A DNA stretch of 64,000 nt from Mesorhabditis belari. Taxonomy: Eukaryota > Nematoda > Chromadorea > Rhabditida > Rhabditidae. Both the position numbers and the translations under genes were made by a program. The notes below the pieces were generated by a model. The model was not told where the DNA came from. It saw only the letters and a program-made list of their open reading frames with translations, and ran no database searches. Shown here one piece after another: positions 52,381 to 64,000 of this stretch; position 1 is the first letter of the stretch; each line of letters starts with the position of its first letter. The DNA is taken from assembly GCA_958450365.1 (NCBI GenBank), contig CAUEEP010000757.1:863501-927500 (forward strand). The letters are read 5' to 3'.

Positions 52381-53740
52381 AAAAAAACTAAACAAAATCT
52401 AAGCTGAGACATTAGTTGGCTTTCATTTAAGAACTAGGAATGCTAAAATCTTAGAAAATGTGAGGATTATGACATAAAATTTCGAAGAAATCAAATGTTT
52501 CTCGTTTACAGTAGATTTTCTTCTTAATTGATGATTAAGAAGAAAATATATAGCTAATGGGAAAAGTTTTGCGAAAGAAAACTTTCTCTGTCTATTTACT
52601 GAATGAATGTGAGAGAAAAGCTTCTTCTCTTTCCCCCTAAAAAAACCCATTCGTTCATCCAGAAAACTCATAAACAATAGACTTTAAAATATTCAGAGAA
52701 AAGGTTTTACTTTAGCGAGAAATCTTCTTTAAGGCATTAGCTACTAAAGTATTCAGGGATCTTGAATGAAACGGAGATCAATAGGCAAAAGGATAAAGGG
52801 TGAGAAAAGTTAAAAGTTTGAAATGAAATAGGGAAAATAATGCCAAATATAGTCCTTAGAAATCACAAATCAGATTCATTTTGAATTATAAAGTATCGGG
52901 AATCGTATTTGAATCCTTAGAAATCACAAATCAATTATAAATCTTGAATTATAAAGTGATATTTGAGTCCCTAAAAGCCATGAAATTTATTTGAAAACAA
53001 ATTTGGTTCATTTACTAAAGCTTTCTATCGCTATAATGTTCAAAAAAAGGATTTAAATATTTTCAAATGCGTGTTAAGAATCAATAATGAGAAAGAAGAG
53101 TTCTGAGAAATTGAGATGAAAAAAAAAGGAGAAAAATGAATGAAGGAAAAGTGGACGATGTGGAAATTGATGGAATTGAAAGGGAAAGAGGAATTGATGG
53201 ATCAGTGGGATTCTGTCAGCAGAAAGTAGAAAGTTCTGTCATCTGTCAAAAACGGAAGCTTTTATACGAATTTGATTGTCTTATCTTTTCATAAAAAGGT
53301 TTCAAAAAGGTTTTCTGTTCAAATCCCTATATCACTTTTTTTGGCCAGTCCCGGTTCTAATGTTTTAAACTAAGCAAATAGATGTAAACATATCAAACAC
53401 TCAGTGCCACCTTCTTGGCACTGAGTGTTTGATAAAATAGGTCATTCTGAAAGGTTAAAGCATTAGATAAAATTTGCCTTAATCACAAACTTTCCCTATT
53501 TTAAGTACTTGATTTTAGGTTTTTGAATGAGACCCATTGCCTATCCATTAACCCATTAAAAACTTGTCTAAAGGTTGGTCACTCAAAAAGTGACCAAGTC
53601 AATTCAGCTGAAGAAATCTTTTATTTGTTTTTTACCTGAGGCTCACTCTGATTTATTTTATCAAAAACCTTATAGTCAAGTTTATCAAAAAATTTGAGAA
53701 GAATTGATGGCTTGGTTTTTGAGAAATCATCGTCGAAATA
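52381..53740. other. No gene seen
   Basis: Contains a small perfect hairpin AAACACTCAGTGCCA / TGGCACTGAGTGTTT at about 53395-53431 and direct repeats of CCTTAGAAATCACAAATCA near 52853 and 52914. No exons recognised. Confidence 0.4.
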
Positions 53741-54025
53741 TGGTTCCAATATGTTTCGAATATGGTTCCGATATGGTTCCAATAAGGTTCCAATATGGTT
53801 CCAATATGGTTCCAATATGTTCCTTCCAAGAATAAGGTTCCAATAAGGTTCCAATATGGTTCCGATATGGTTCCAATAAGGTTCCAATATGGTTCCAATA
53901 TGTTCCTTCCAAGAATAAGGTTCCAATAAGGTTCCAATATGGTTCCGATATGGTTCCAATAAGGTTCCAATATGGTTCCAATATGTTCCTTCCAAGAATA
54001 AGGTTCCAATATGGTCCAATATGTT
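53741..54025. repeat. 11-bp minisatellite (GGTTCCAATAT)
   Basis: Variants GGTTCCAATAT, GGTTCCGATAT and GGTTCCAATAA in tandem, with three interspersed TGTTCCTTCCAAGAATAA blocks about 84 bases apart. All three minus frames are open and give the same IGTLLEPYWN-like peptide because 11 is not a multiple of three. Not judged a gene. Confidence 0.95.
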
Positions 54026-54629
54026 AAGTAACTTTTTAGTTTATTTACAAAAATTGCTAAAAAAGTTTCTATTATATCTTCTCATTTTTTAAAACTAATC
54101 TTCAAAACAAAGAAGTTGGTTTAAATTCAAGAAATGTGAATGTATAATTGCATTGTTTCAAAGTACGTAATAACTTCAATTTTGAGCTCAAAAGTCATCA
54201 GATGAAGAGTGAAAATTGGATGAGTTTGAAGAGAATTATCGAATCTAGGAAAAAAGAGAGTCAATATTCCCAATGCGAGTAAAGTTCAGTGTTTTGTTTT
54301 AAAGCCAACCTCAAACCATTCCCTCTTTTCTGTTTCCTTGTTTGGGGTTCTCTTTTTTGAGATGTCCCCTCTTTTTCCCGCTTTCCCAATGGAATCGACA
54401 CTAAACAAATTGCCCCACACAGACACCGAGGATTTTCTGAAAAGGAGAATGGAGAAAAGAGATGTTTTTTCGTTCTCAAAAGCTAGGAAAAGCCATTTTA
54501 TGGAAGAAAATTTGATTGAACTGAATTTTTCTTCGGAAAAGTTTATCCTGGTTCCAGGTGAGAGTGGATGAGTTAAAGTTTTCAACTTTGTTTATAAACT
54601 AACGTGAGACGCAGAAATGATTCTTAAAA
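54026..54629. other. No gene seen
   Basis: The overlapping frames on both strands (54261-54585) share one region and none has splice or motif support. Confidence 0.35.
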
Positions 54630-55234
54630 GGGAAGGTCACGAAATCAAGGTGACCAATCGAAATGAGACCTAAACCATCCGATGCAGAATTTTACGCTGA
54701 TCCCGGATCTGCTGTCCGTTTTTGCTGAATAGGTCGGAATCTCAAGGAATTTGACAAACAAGTTTTTTGGCCTCTCTTATAACGCTTGCGCTCACGGCAC
54801 AAAGAAATGGTTGCGTCGTGTAGCGGATAACGTGTCGGAATGCAAAGCTCTAGGTCGGGCGGTCGACTCCGTTTCAGTGCTTTTTTTTGAACAGCATTTT
54901 TTTTTGAACAAGATTTTTGAATATTTAGCAATTACGAAGAGAATGGGAATTAGGGAACACTATAAAACAGCTGTTCAAAAAAAGAACTGAAAGGGAGTCG
55001 ACTCCCCGACCTACAGCTTTGCATTCCGACACGTTATCCGCTACACTACGCAACCATTTCTTCGTGCCGGGCGGGCAAGCGTTATAAGAGAGGTCAAAAA
55101 ACTTGTTTGCCAAATTCCTTGCGATTCCGACCTATTTAGCAAAAACGGACAGCAGATTCGGAATCAGCGTAAAATTCTGCACCGGATGGTTTAGGTCTCA
55201 TTTCGATTGGTCCCTTTGATTTCGTGACCTTCCC
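54630..55234. mobile_element. Fold-back element with tRNA-like arms
   Basis: Arms of about 270 bases: GGGAAGGTCACGAAATCAA, CTGCTGTCCGTTTTTGC, TAGCGGATAACGTGTCGGAA are mirrored through TTCCGACACGTTATCCGCTA to TTGATTTCGTGACCTTCCC-like bases. In each arm GTGTAGCGGATAACGTGTCG (tRNA-Arg-like A box) is followed by AGGTCGGGGAGTCGACTCCC (B-box-like). No full cloverleaf. Confidence 0.88.
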
Positions 55235-56050
55235 TTGTTAGTACAAAATTGTTAGCAATAAAATGTTTAAGTATTCATGAAGTTAAACTTTTAGGTGAAT
55301 ATTTTGGTCATGTTTGTTTTATCTATAAAAAGCACAATAAAAATTGTGACTTTTGGTGTTGCGTTGCTGAATTTAGTTCCAGCGGTTGATTTACCTGTAA
55401 ATTTTTTTACTTTGTAATGTAGTTGAACAATTTTCTCACAAACTTTTTCCTATTGCTTTATTCAAAAAAAAAAGAATGAGCGACCATTTGAAACGAATTT
55501 TTAAGTGAATTGTTTGATTTCATAGTGGAAAAAACCCGATCTGGGGGGGGGAGGGAGGGATTACGTTAGATTTAGGCGAATTATAGCAAATTATAGCAAA
55601 TTCATATCACAAAGAAGCTTATTAAAAGAGAAAACAAACAAAAAAAAGCCAAAGCTATAAAGCCAATGCAAAACCGGAAAGGAAAAAAGAAAAGTGAAAT
55701 TTTTGGGTTGAAAAAAATGCGTAGTTTAATAAAAAAAAAGGAAAGGCTTTTCGAAGAGTTGCACATTTTGTCATGAAAAAAAAATCAAGAAAAGAGTTAT
55801 TTGCATAAATGCTGGTTAGTTTTCGAAATATTTGTTTCCCAATAATTTGAGCACTAAAAAAATCACAGAAAATGGGGGTAATCTTTGGTTTAAAAAGGAT
55901 TTTTAAAAAAAATCTGGGTATAAATTTTTAGTGAAAGCTGCTTGTACATTTGTTTGTTTTGCTTGTTTTGTTTAAAATGTGCTCAAGAAAAAGCTACCGT
56001 ACTTCGCAGTACTGTAGCTTTTGTCTAAAAAGTTACAGTACAGCCTTTTA
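55235..56050. other. No gene seen
   Basis: AT-rich; a CTACCGTACTTCGCAGTACTGTAG hairpin-like string sits near 55997 and a G-run at 55543. Confidence 0.4.
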
Positions 56051-56058
56051 AACTGCCA

Positions 56059-56277
56059 ATGTTCTCTTTAGCTTTGCAAGTAAAATCAACCAGCAGTTTA
56101 GAGAGCTACAATGGTTTTTACAACGGTATCTTTTTTCCGGAATGCATCTTTTCGCAAACGGTAATTCCATTCAGTAAGTGCTTTTTCCCAATAAAGGTTC
56201 ACTCAACGATAGTCAATCGGAAACGACCAATGGATCGCCTGAACGAGCTCCAGCGGAATCCGGATCCGCCTCGATGA
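56059..56277 (+). other. Weak coding-like patch
   Basis: After TTCTCTTTAG the frame reads SLESYNGFYNGIFFPECIFS. A second frame over the latter half reads SLNDSQSETTNGSPERAPAE. The only splice solution between them would be a 23-base intron, too short. Probably a relic. Confidence 0.3.
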
Positions 56278-56404
56278 CCTGTGAATAGGCGCCGTTTTCG
56301 ATCTGAATCGGGTTTTTTAAAAAAATATACTTATTCAAACGAATAATTTGATATAAACAAAGCACAGCCCTTAAGCCCTAAATGTAGAGAAGAAAAAAAG
56401 AACC

Positions 56405-56478
56405 AATCTGGCGGGATTGAACCCTTGACCTCTAGACTAAGATAGAAGGCTCTTAGCAAGTCGGCTATGGCGGCCTTG
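56405..56478 (-). tRNA. tRNA-like relic
   Basis: On the minus strand ATAGCCGACTTGCTAAGAGC (Leu/Ser-type A box) and AAGGGTTCAATCCCGCC (B box TTCAATC) have tRNA spacing, but the T stem has mismatches and the acceptor stem does not pair. A pseudogene or the head of a SINE. Confidence 0.45.
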
Positions 56479-56637
56479 TTTCTGTGCTAACGGAATGGTG
56501 TTAAAGTAAGATAATGAGCGATAAAGAGACACTACTTTTTCAGCTTTTTCTTTAAGAAATTGGCCAATTCCTCAATGAATACTTCAAAAATTTGAATGTT
56601 AATTTGTTGGTAATTTGAGTGTAAAAGTCAACTTCTT

Positions 56638-59390
56638 ACAACCTTTACAGTTTTACAACTCTTAGTTGATTTTATACTTTTCTCTAAACCCACATGAATA
56701 TTGACATCTTTCCCACTCAACGAGCTCGACGCTCTCCCACCCGATTCACCCGTCGACGTATCTTCTGCACTCGCGTAATCCAACTCTTTCTCACTTCCAG
56801 AGTCATCCTAAAAGTTTAATTCAATATAATGACTATTAATGGATTGAATTACCATGAAAAACTAATCAAAAATCCTACCTGAATCGACATTTTATGTACG
56901 AAAAGCTTAGCGTCTTTTAACTCAATTCCATCTTGGGTTTCAACAGGGATTTCATTGATTGCATTCACCTAAAATTAAAGTAAAATGTAAATCAATCATT
57001 TTCTGATAATATTTTTTTAAAACCCACCAAAGCTGCTCGATTGATGCGGAAATTTTTCGGTGACGGTTCATCGCCGAGAATCGGTTGATGATTGAGAGGT
57101 CCATTTAGTGCTTCAACGATTGTCAGCGTTTCATATCTAAAGTTGTATTTAGATATTTGAATAAGAATACCAAAGAATCTTTCTATTTTATAATTAGTAC
57201 CTTGGTTGTGTCCTGTTATGTGAATCGGTTCGTTGTCCGGCTTGGCGCAACGCTTTCACCGTCAAGAGTGCTCGGAAAGGAGAACGACAAATTGGGCAAT
57301 TGTTTAACTAAATAATTAATTCACTTTAGAGATAATATTAATATTAACTTTTATAGTTTTAAGGAAGACCAGGTTTTTAGATGATACCAAATATTATTAA
57401 CTTTTTATATAGTTTTAAAGAGGAAACTTCGGGGTTAAGAATGGTATAAAATAAAGCTTAACTGAATCATTAAATTTCATGGAAATCAAGAGACAAGGAT
57501 CCTATCTCTTTTGGGATCTAAGTTTAGCGTCCTTTTAGGATTGCGTCTAATGCAATTTTAAAACATTTTAACAGACTAGAGACCATATCTTTGTCTTACC
57601 TTAAACCTTAAATTCTCCGCACAACCGGCACAAATGCAGAGATGACGACACGGGAGGATCAGGGTGTCTCGAACCTAAAATCTCGATAAGATTTTGCTAT
57701 TTTACCCATTAAAATACCCATTATATTTGCTAGAAAGCATGCGTTTACAAGAGCACAAAGACGAATGAGTTTTTCTCACCTCTGTCATACAAATGATACA
57801 CTCAAATCCTGTATCCTCATTATTTTCACTGTGTTCCTTGTTCTCAAGGCCAAAAATTTCCTAAAACTTGATAAATATACAAGAAATTAAGAAATATAAA
57901 AGATATTCAGTTATACTGACCTGTAACAGATAAACAACTCCGTCGCTGGCCACTCGTTGTCGCAATGGTTTCAGTGAGAAGCCACCAGAGTGATCGTTAG
58001 CCAACTAGAAATAGAAATTTAAATTAATAGATTTCTATATTTAAATTACTATATTATATACGTATATTTTTTTCAATGCGCCCACCTCCACAGTGCACAT
58101 TGTACATTGCATTTGTTCGCTTTCCACTCCACTGGTCGACAACGCGATCACAACGGGGAATAGTTGACCGCCCTCGTAATGCATCTAAAAATTATTTTTT
58201 TTTAGATAAAGTACAGTAACTTTAGATAAACTATGATGGAACTATAAAGGAACTTTAAAGCAACTTTAAGGGAACCAAATAGGAACTATAAAGTGACTAT
58301 AAAGGAACTTTAAAGGAACTTTAAAGCAACTTTAAAGCAACTTTAAAGGAACCAAATAGGAACTATAAAGGAACTATAAAAAGACTTTAAAGGAACCAAA
58401 TAGGAACAAATATGTTTAGTTTATTGTCTTTTAAAAATTACGTCATTTAAATCGAAATCGTCGGCATGAAAGATGAAATTATTGAAGATATGACCGGCGC
58501 CGGCTTCGAAATGGAATTGCTCACTCGTCACGGGTTTTTGAGTTTTGTAGATGAAACTAAAATATTCAATGTTTATCGTAAAACATCTAGATTAAGATAA
58601 AAAAGATTTATCCTTATATAAAATTGATAGTTATTGTTATTAAAAGGTTCAAGCAATTTCGAAACAGCTTCTGTGAACTAAAAACGATCAATGATTGTCT
58701 TCGATTCACAATCAGTACCAGATAAATATAATAATTAATATAAAGATTATTATAAGACATTTCTACCAAAAAAAACTCACTGAAAATCTTTGGAATCCTT
58801 GCGATAAACCTCTCGTGCGTCGAAATGCAGCTGGATACAGCAAGCGCAATCAGCATCAAATGTAAACTCGAGTCGATACTTTTCCGTGAAAATTCCATCA
58901 TCGTTTTTCAAACTAAATTCATTTTATAAACGAAATTTCACTTTTAAAGTACCGAACGAATTTCACAGTTTCTTTTCGAATGTTCACGAAGAGGTTCAAT
59001 GGGCGGACGTGATCGGTGACTGGTTGACGAGCATAAGGGAACTGGAAAATGATTCATTGAACATCGAAAAATACTTTTCTAAAAATCTTTAAACTAAAAA
59101 TCTATAAATCTTTAAACCCATACAGTTGTGGCTCTATTTCCAAGCAAATCTAAATCCGAATTTTCCCCAAAAAGATAGGCTTCCGGCTTGGCCAACTCGT
59201 AGCGCTCACCGCCCATCAGAAAATGAGAGCCAAAGAAGGATCCTAAAGTTATTGAATAAGGATTATTTTATAAAGTTAAACGCTTACCAATTGTACTACT
59301 GTAACATAGCAATGCATCTGGATCGGTTTCCCTTCTTTGTGGCTGTTCTCGACGAAAAAGATCCGTCACACGACTCGATGCCGTGCCCAT
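56638..59390 (-). CDS. MGRN1: Mahogunin-type RING E3 ubiquitin ligase (MGRN1/RNF157)
   Basis: Thirteen exons in phase: 59288-59390, 59124-59242, 58953-59041, 58781-58912, 58442-58556, 58086-58184, 57921-58004, 57780-57860, 57600-57674, 57201-57307, 57028-57136, 56879-56968, 56638-56817; 460 residues. The start [12 protein letters not shown] has a glycine at position 2 suited to myristoylation, as in human MGRN1 (MGSILSRR). Next come [20 protein letters not shown] and [12 protein letters not shown], a family hallmark, then [15 protein letters not shown] and EFTFDADC of the DAR2-like region. The RING follows: [54 protein letters not shown]. The tail is acidic, then basic. It attaches ubiquitin to partners such as TSG101 in vertebrates; in this species that is inference. 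It is the best-conserved gene in the window. Confidence 0.96.
58195..58425. repeat. GGAACTATAAAG/GGAACTTTAAAG tandem tract
   Basis: Repeats of AACTTTAAAGGAACTTTAAAG and GAACCAAATAGGAACTATAAA fill the MGRN1-type gene intron 58185-58441. Confidence 0.93.
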
Positions 59391-61649
59391 CAAAATATTG
59401 AGAGCTGAAATGAGAGATTATGAAAAATCTAACGACAAAAAAAATCAAAATCTACAACAAAGATGAGCTAAATGAGAAATTAGGTCAGTAAAGTCATTTA
59501 GATTGGAAAAATCAATGAGTTTACTTTAGGGTAGTTGTAATTCGACCAAAAAGTATGAAAAATTTCAATGAATTTAAAATTTCATCATTAAATTAGTGAA
59601 TTTGGCAAGTAATTAATAAAAATTCATTAAATTATAGGTGAAAGTGAAATTTTTTACAATAAATATACAATAAAAAAACCCAATAAAATGACAAAATATA
59701 CTAAAAAACAAATAAACTTTTGATTTTCAAAAGCAAAAGATAAACAAATTTGATTTTAATCAAGAAAAAACTTTTTTTGTGGCAAAATTCTGGGGTGAGC
59801 CAGGCTTGAAGGTGTTCTTATAAGAAATTGCAAATTGTTAGACGATTACATAAGAAATATCGAGCAGTAAGCAAAAAACAAGTAAAGTCAGTTCTTAGGC
59901 ACAACGTTTCTTGTAGTTGGCATAAATTGGGATTGAATGAAGTGAGTGAGCGAGTGAGTGAGTGAGGGTGGATGGGGACATCAATGTTCTCTTTTCTCTT
60001 TTCCTTTCCTTTTTCCCTTTTATTCCTTAAACAATCCGGTTCCTCTCAATCAATCTACCGTAATTCAATCTTCTCTCCAAGACTCGACTTTCTTCCAAAA
60101 TCTTTCCATGAGCAAATATTTAATGATTGACAACGGGAAATGGAATGGACAAATAAAAGGTTTCGACTTGACTTTTGGCGACTTTCAATGATCTTTGAGT
60201 GTTGGAAATTTTTGATAAGCTGTAGTTTAACTCTTGACGATAAAATTAGCGTTGTTAACTTTTCAAATAAACATTTTAGCTTTGATTTTAAAGATTTTCG
60301 TTAGATGACTTGTTTCCAATTTGTCAAATTGATTAATTTAAGAACTTCATTAGTTTTTATATATTTTTAGTCATTCTTGGAACATTTACCACTTTATCCA
60401 TAGACTTTGCCATAAAACATTGAATTGATTCAACTCTTTCAACTGAAAATTGTCTTTGAATTCTTTTAGAAAATGGAATCTAAATCAAGCAACTAATTGA
60501 TTGAGTTAATATTAGGCTAGTGAGAAGTCTTGTGGTTCTTTTTGCGTTGTAATTTCTTAAAAACCTTTTCTTATTTATTAAAGATATTAACTATTTGCAA
60601 GTATCTTCCTATTTATTGAGCAAAGCGTGTAACCTTTTCTTACAAATGGAAGCTGACTTGACCCCGTTGAAATGAGCAAGGAAATTTGTTAGTCCTCGAC
60701 CATTAGCCAAACGCTCGCTTGCCAAACCAAAAGCTAATTTCTTGAAAAAAGGAAAATAACTTGAAGCAATGTCTAGAGGATATAATGGTTCAAAAAGAAC
60801 TTTTCAGCTTAAAGTCTACAGATTTTACTGATCACTTTTGGCAAGAGGGTCGGTTTTGTGTTCAATAGAGAAAATGACTTCCGTATTTGACCTCTTTTCT
60901 CCGCTTTTATCATCATCTAATTTATCTAGTTAACATCTAAAGAAGTATTAATAGTTAGCTCTTCAATAAACAGCACATAATGATTAGCCTCTTCGTTGCA
61001 CTATCAAACTTTGTAATCAAAACCTTTACTAGTCAATTTTTGAGTTTGGTTTGAGCCTTTTGTTTTAATTATCTAAAGCCTATGCTTTTAAAAGTTAAAT
61101 TTAAATACACATTTTTTCTGTTATATTTTGCTTGAATAAGGGTAGCAGGGATGATATTAAAAAAGAAAAGCAATCGCCGCAAACTTGCACTCTCATTTCA
61201 ACCATTCTGTATGCCTACAAACATTTCAATCCCCATTTTTTAGACGAACCTAATTGATAGGAAATTTATTTGAATTTTATTATACACTCATTAAGTCTGT
61301 TCATCTGATCCGGGGTTTTTATCTTTATCTTTTCTATAATTTCTATTAATGTTAATATATCACAGCCACTCGGATAATTCGACCTCAGTTAATCTTGCTA
61401 GGAAAACCACTCTTTTAAATGCAATAAAATGAAAAATGCAATCCATTCTTTTAAATGCTAGCTGTCAATGGTCTATGGAGAAATCGATCCTCATAAGCAT
61501 CATTAACTTTCTTTTTCATTAGGTGATTGTAATAGATTTTTAGAGTTAAAATAGAGAGACATGTCTAATTTTATGTTGCTTTGAAAAGTATATAAAATAA
61601 CGATAAAAACAACAAAATTTTGAGATGCTATTTCAGTGGTCAATTCTAG
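59391..61649. other. Long intergenic stretch, no gene seen
   Basis: AT-rich, with a GAGTGAGTGAGCGAGTGAGT tract near 59938. No frame with motif or splice support on either strand. It holds the promoters of the divergent MGRN1-type and acyltransferase genes. Confidence 0.45.
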
Positions 61650-61651
61650 TA

Positions 61652-61869
61652 CCGTATTTTCTCTAATAGTAGTGCACCCTGAGCGTCGCCTAAATTGCTC
61701 GAAATCTCGAAAAGCGCTTATCAGAACCTATTGATGTGGGGTCGGAAAATATAGCTGACGATAAGATCGAGTGGGGGTTTAGAGTGTTGAGCCTCTGCAA
61801 AAGCTTGGAAATCGTAAAATAGTCACCAACGCGGCTCGCCGGGGTGCACTACTATTAGAGAAAATACGG
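61652..61869. mobile_element. MITE with perfect 27-base ends
   Basis: CCGTATTTTCTCTAATAGTA plus GTGCACC at the left is repeated inverted at the right; TA on both sides. 218 bases, non-coding. Same family as 8298-8493. Confidence 0.92.
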
Positions 61870-62005
61870 TATACAAATCCCAATAGCAGCTGGACTTCCA
61901 GAGATTTAGAAAGAGAATGGTGAAAAAAAGGTGTCATCACTTTTTCATGAACCTAATAATTTTTTTGTTTGATTTAATAAATTCTACTCTTTAGCCTTCC
62001 ATCCG

Positions 62006-63808
62006 ATGCTCGATCTCGGTCGTGCAAATGGCCTCCTTTTCGGTTTTCTCATCTTCGTCACATCAATGTTGGGCAGCATTTTCATCTTAATGCCATTCAT
62101 TCCATTTGCCTATTTGGCGCCAAAACAATTCAGATGGTTTGTTTGAAATGTTTTTGTTTTAAAAAAAGTCTTTTAGGATCGCTGATCGATGCGTGGGGTA
62201 TTGGTTGACATTTCCGGCGGTGAGTTTTAATAAACGGTCAAAGATATCGGTTTATGTAGCTTGATTTGGTTTAAAAGTTTACAAGTTACAGATAGATTTT
62301 GAATTGAATTCAGTTCTAAACTAGTTTTAAAACATCTTCTCAGTTTTTCCAGTCACTTGTCGAGTTCATCTTTGGCGTTCAATTTCAAATCACTGGAGAT
62401 CTCGTCGATCATCGAGAGCCGGCGATTATTTTGATGAATCACAGAACTAGGTGGGATAAAGTTTCAAAGAAAGGTTGATTATTTTTAGCTTCCGATATTT
62501 TCAGATTGGATTGGCTATTCCTGTGGAATGCTTTATACAAAATGGATCCATGGTTGTTGACGAGTGAAAAGATTTCACTGAAAGTGGGTTAAAAAATTCA
62601 GAAAAAGTTTCGACAAGTTGATTTTGTTTTTTGCATTAAAATTGCATTTGAAAATACAGATATTTTAACTTTAGAAAATGAATTTTCAATTATAAAGCTT
62701 TTTTCATTTTCAGGCTGGCCTCAAAAAGATCCCGGGTGCCGGTTGGGCGATGGGATGCGCTTCCTTCATCTTTCTGGATCGAAATTTCGAACAGGACAAA
62801 GAAAACATTAAGAATTTGATTAAATATTATAAAGATTCTGGGCAAAACTATCAGGTAATTGAAATTTTTGTTCTTTTAGAGTCAAAATCTAGATGTTACT
62901 GTTTCCCGAGGGCACTGATCGAGATCTCCGATCGATTGAGTTGAGTAGAGCTTTTGCTCAAAGTAAAGGTATGCAAATTGTTCATTTTAAAGCATTTTAA
63001 AGCATAAAATCACAAGGTTTAAATGAAAAAAATTTGAAATTTCAGATCTACCAATTTACGATTACTGTTTACACCCACGAGTTACCGGTTTCCAATACAT
63101 TTTGGATCTGATGAGAAAAGGTAACTGCTAGCAATAGTTGTTAGACTTTATTAGCTTAGTCGATAAGTTTTTGGACACTTCTATTCACTAGCACACTTCT
63201 ACTAGGGTTTATAAATGAAAAGTTTATCGATTGACCTACGCTTACTCCAAAAAGAAAATGTTTATTGTTCAATTTTCATCATTTTAAGCGAATTTGAGTT
63301 CATTCCAAAGTAAATTCAAGTCCAAAAACACGTTTTTCTCTCTACAAAGAAATCGCTTGAACACACCATTCTGAAAATTTGGCTATATACCAAACTTTTT
63401 ATACTCTATCTTTTATCTATTGACACCAAGCTAGGTTTCTGTGAAAGAAAGTGTCTAAATCGTGTCTTTGACTACCCGACTTTGCGTTCTCTTGGAAATT
63501 TCGAGACTTTTCATAAGATTTAAATGTTATTTTGTAGAAAAATAGTAAGCATTTTTAGTGAAACAAACCGTAGATCAAGCGGTGAATTGCTTCTTTCTAA
63601 ATAGCTTTTGAAATGGTGTTTAAAGACTTATCGGCAAGCTTAAATACAATTTCTAGAAAACTATATCAAATACGTCTATGATGTCACCGTTGGCTACCCG
63701 GAAAACATTGTGCAAAGCGAGAAAATTTTACTGAAAGATGGGCATTTCCCGAGAAGTGCTCACTTTGATTTTCACAAGATTGAGATTGGAGAGGTGCCGA
63801 TGGATAAG
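62006..63808 (+). CDS. Lysophospholipid acyltransferase, LCLAT1/ALCAT1 type, 3' end outside
   Basis: Exons 62006-62136, 62177-62219, 62344-62450, 62505-62583, 62714-62854, 62893-62968, 63046-63120, 63657-63808, all in phase and running off the right edge. The ATG lies 11 bases after CTTTAG, a likely trans-splice site, and opens MLDLGRANGLLFGFLIFVTS, a membrane anchor. Motifs follow in PlsC order: MNHRTRLDW across a junction (NHxxxxD catalytic motif; D follows R-L), ASFIFLDRNFEQDKENI, LLFPEGTDRD (FPEGT), LHPRVTGF. The next block YDVTVGYPENIVQSEKILLK and FDFHKIEIGEVPM is typical of the LCLAT1/AGPAT5-like branch (worm acl-8/9/10 group). It adds acyl chains to lysophospholipids at ER or mitochondria-associated membranes. 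A dispersed repeat sits in the last intron. A further exon may begin near 63981. Confidence 0.94.
63190..63565. repeat. Dispersed repeat, uninterrupted copy
   Basis: Matches the flanks at 2850-2923 and 3427-3600 (ATGTTTATTGTTCAATTTT, CCAAAAACACG, CTACAAAGAAATC, TTTTATCTATTGACACC). It lies in the intron 63121-63656 of the acyltransferase. Confidence 0.8.
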
Positions 63809-64000
63809 GTAAATAATGGAAAGGGATTCACATTGTATATCGAACTTCTAATTAATAATTTTCTTACGATATTAGTTAGTTTTAAGTCAGAAGATTGCAA
63901 TTTAAAAAAAAGTTTTGATTGCCTGATTCTTCATGAAAAACAAATTGGCGTTCTTGGGGTGACTTTTAATGCAGAAATGTATGCTCTCACTTTCCGAATT

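Noticed and set aside
53621..54019. 132-codon minus-strand frame
   Set aside because: Produced by the 11-base minisatellite; every frame is open for the same trivial reason.

Overview
The window is from a nematode nuclear genome, probably a rhabditid. Genes are split by short AT-rich introns that end in TTTCAG, families typical of worms are present (C-type lectins, F-box, Cys-loop receptor, cytochrome P450), and worm-type DNA transposons (Tc1, mariner, pogo, MULE, many fold-back MITEs) fill the introns and gaps. I rebuilt the gene models by hand from reading frames, splice phases and family motifs; I ran no searches.

Left to right: the 3' part of a C-type lectin gene (+, 137-2525); a decayed FLYWCH/MULE transposon (3648-5563); a Cys-loop ligand-gated channel gene (-, 6251-10887) whose introns hold a mariner, a Tc1 derivative, a MITE and copies of its own exons; a repeat-rich stretch with a mariner relic (11-14 kb); an intronless ORF of unknown family with one frameshift (-, 14876-15860); a RING/B-box/coiled-coil TRIM-like gene (-, 18098-19596); an unrecognised 12-exon gene coding for about 488 residues (+, 21995-24692); a one-exon F-box gene (+, 25396-26262); repeats and orphan exons (26.3-30.5 kb); a secreted C-type lectin (+, 30555-32270); a small cysteine-rich knottin-like peptide gene (-, 33347-34716); a nested inverted-repeat complex (34.9-37.7 kb); a 16-exon cytochrome P450 (-, 38625-42857); a broken pogo-like transposon (44.0-46.45 kb); a small single-pass membrane protein (-, 46949-49459); a satellite- and MITE-rich desert (49.5-56.5 kb); the MGRN1/RNF157 E3 ligase orthologue (-, 56638-59390); and the 5' part of a lysophospholipid acyltransferase of the LCLAT1/ALCAT1 type (+, 62006 to the edge).

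The neighbouring genes do not look like one pathway. What ties the window together is repeated copying of host-gene fragments. A piece of the channel gene (intron plus Cys-loop exon) sits in a P450 intron. The lectin exon 1/intron 1 junction sits inside a fold-back element. The 5' end of the RING gene is copied at 29.4 kb, with expansion of a short coding repeat, and its exon 2 is copied inverted at 20.2 kb. An intron/exon junction of the unknown 12-exon gene is amplified four times in tandem. These events, together with transposon and MITE pairs that share terminal repeats, are the most unusual content here.
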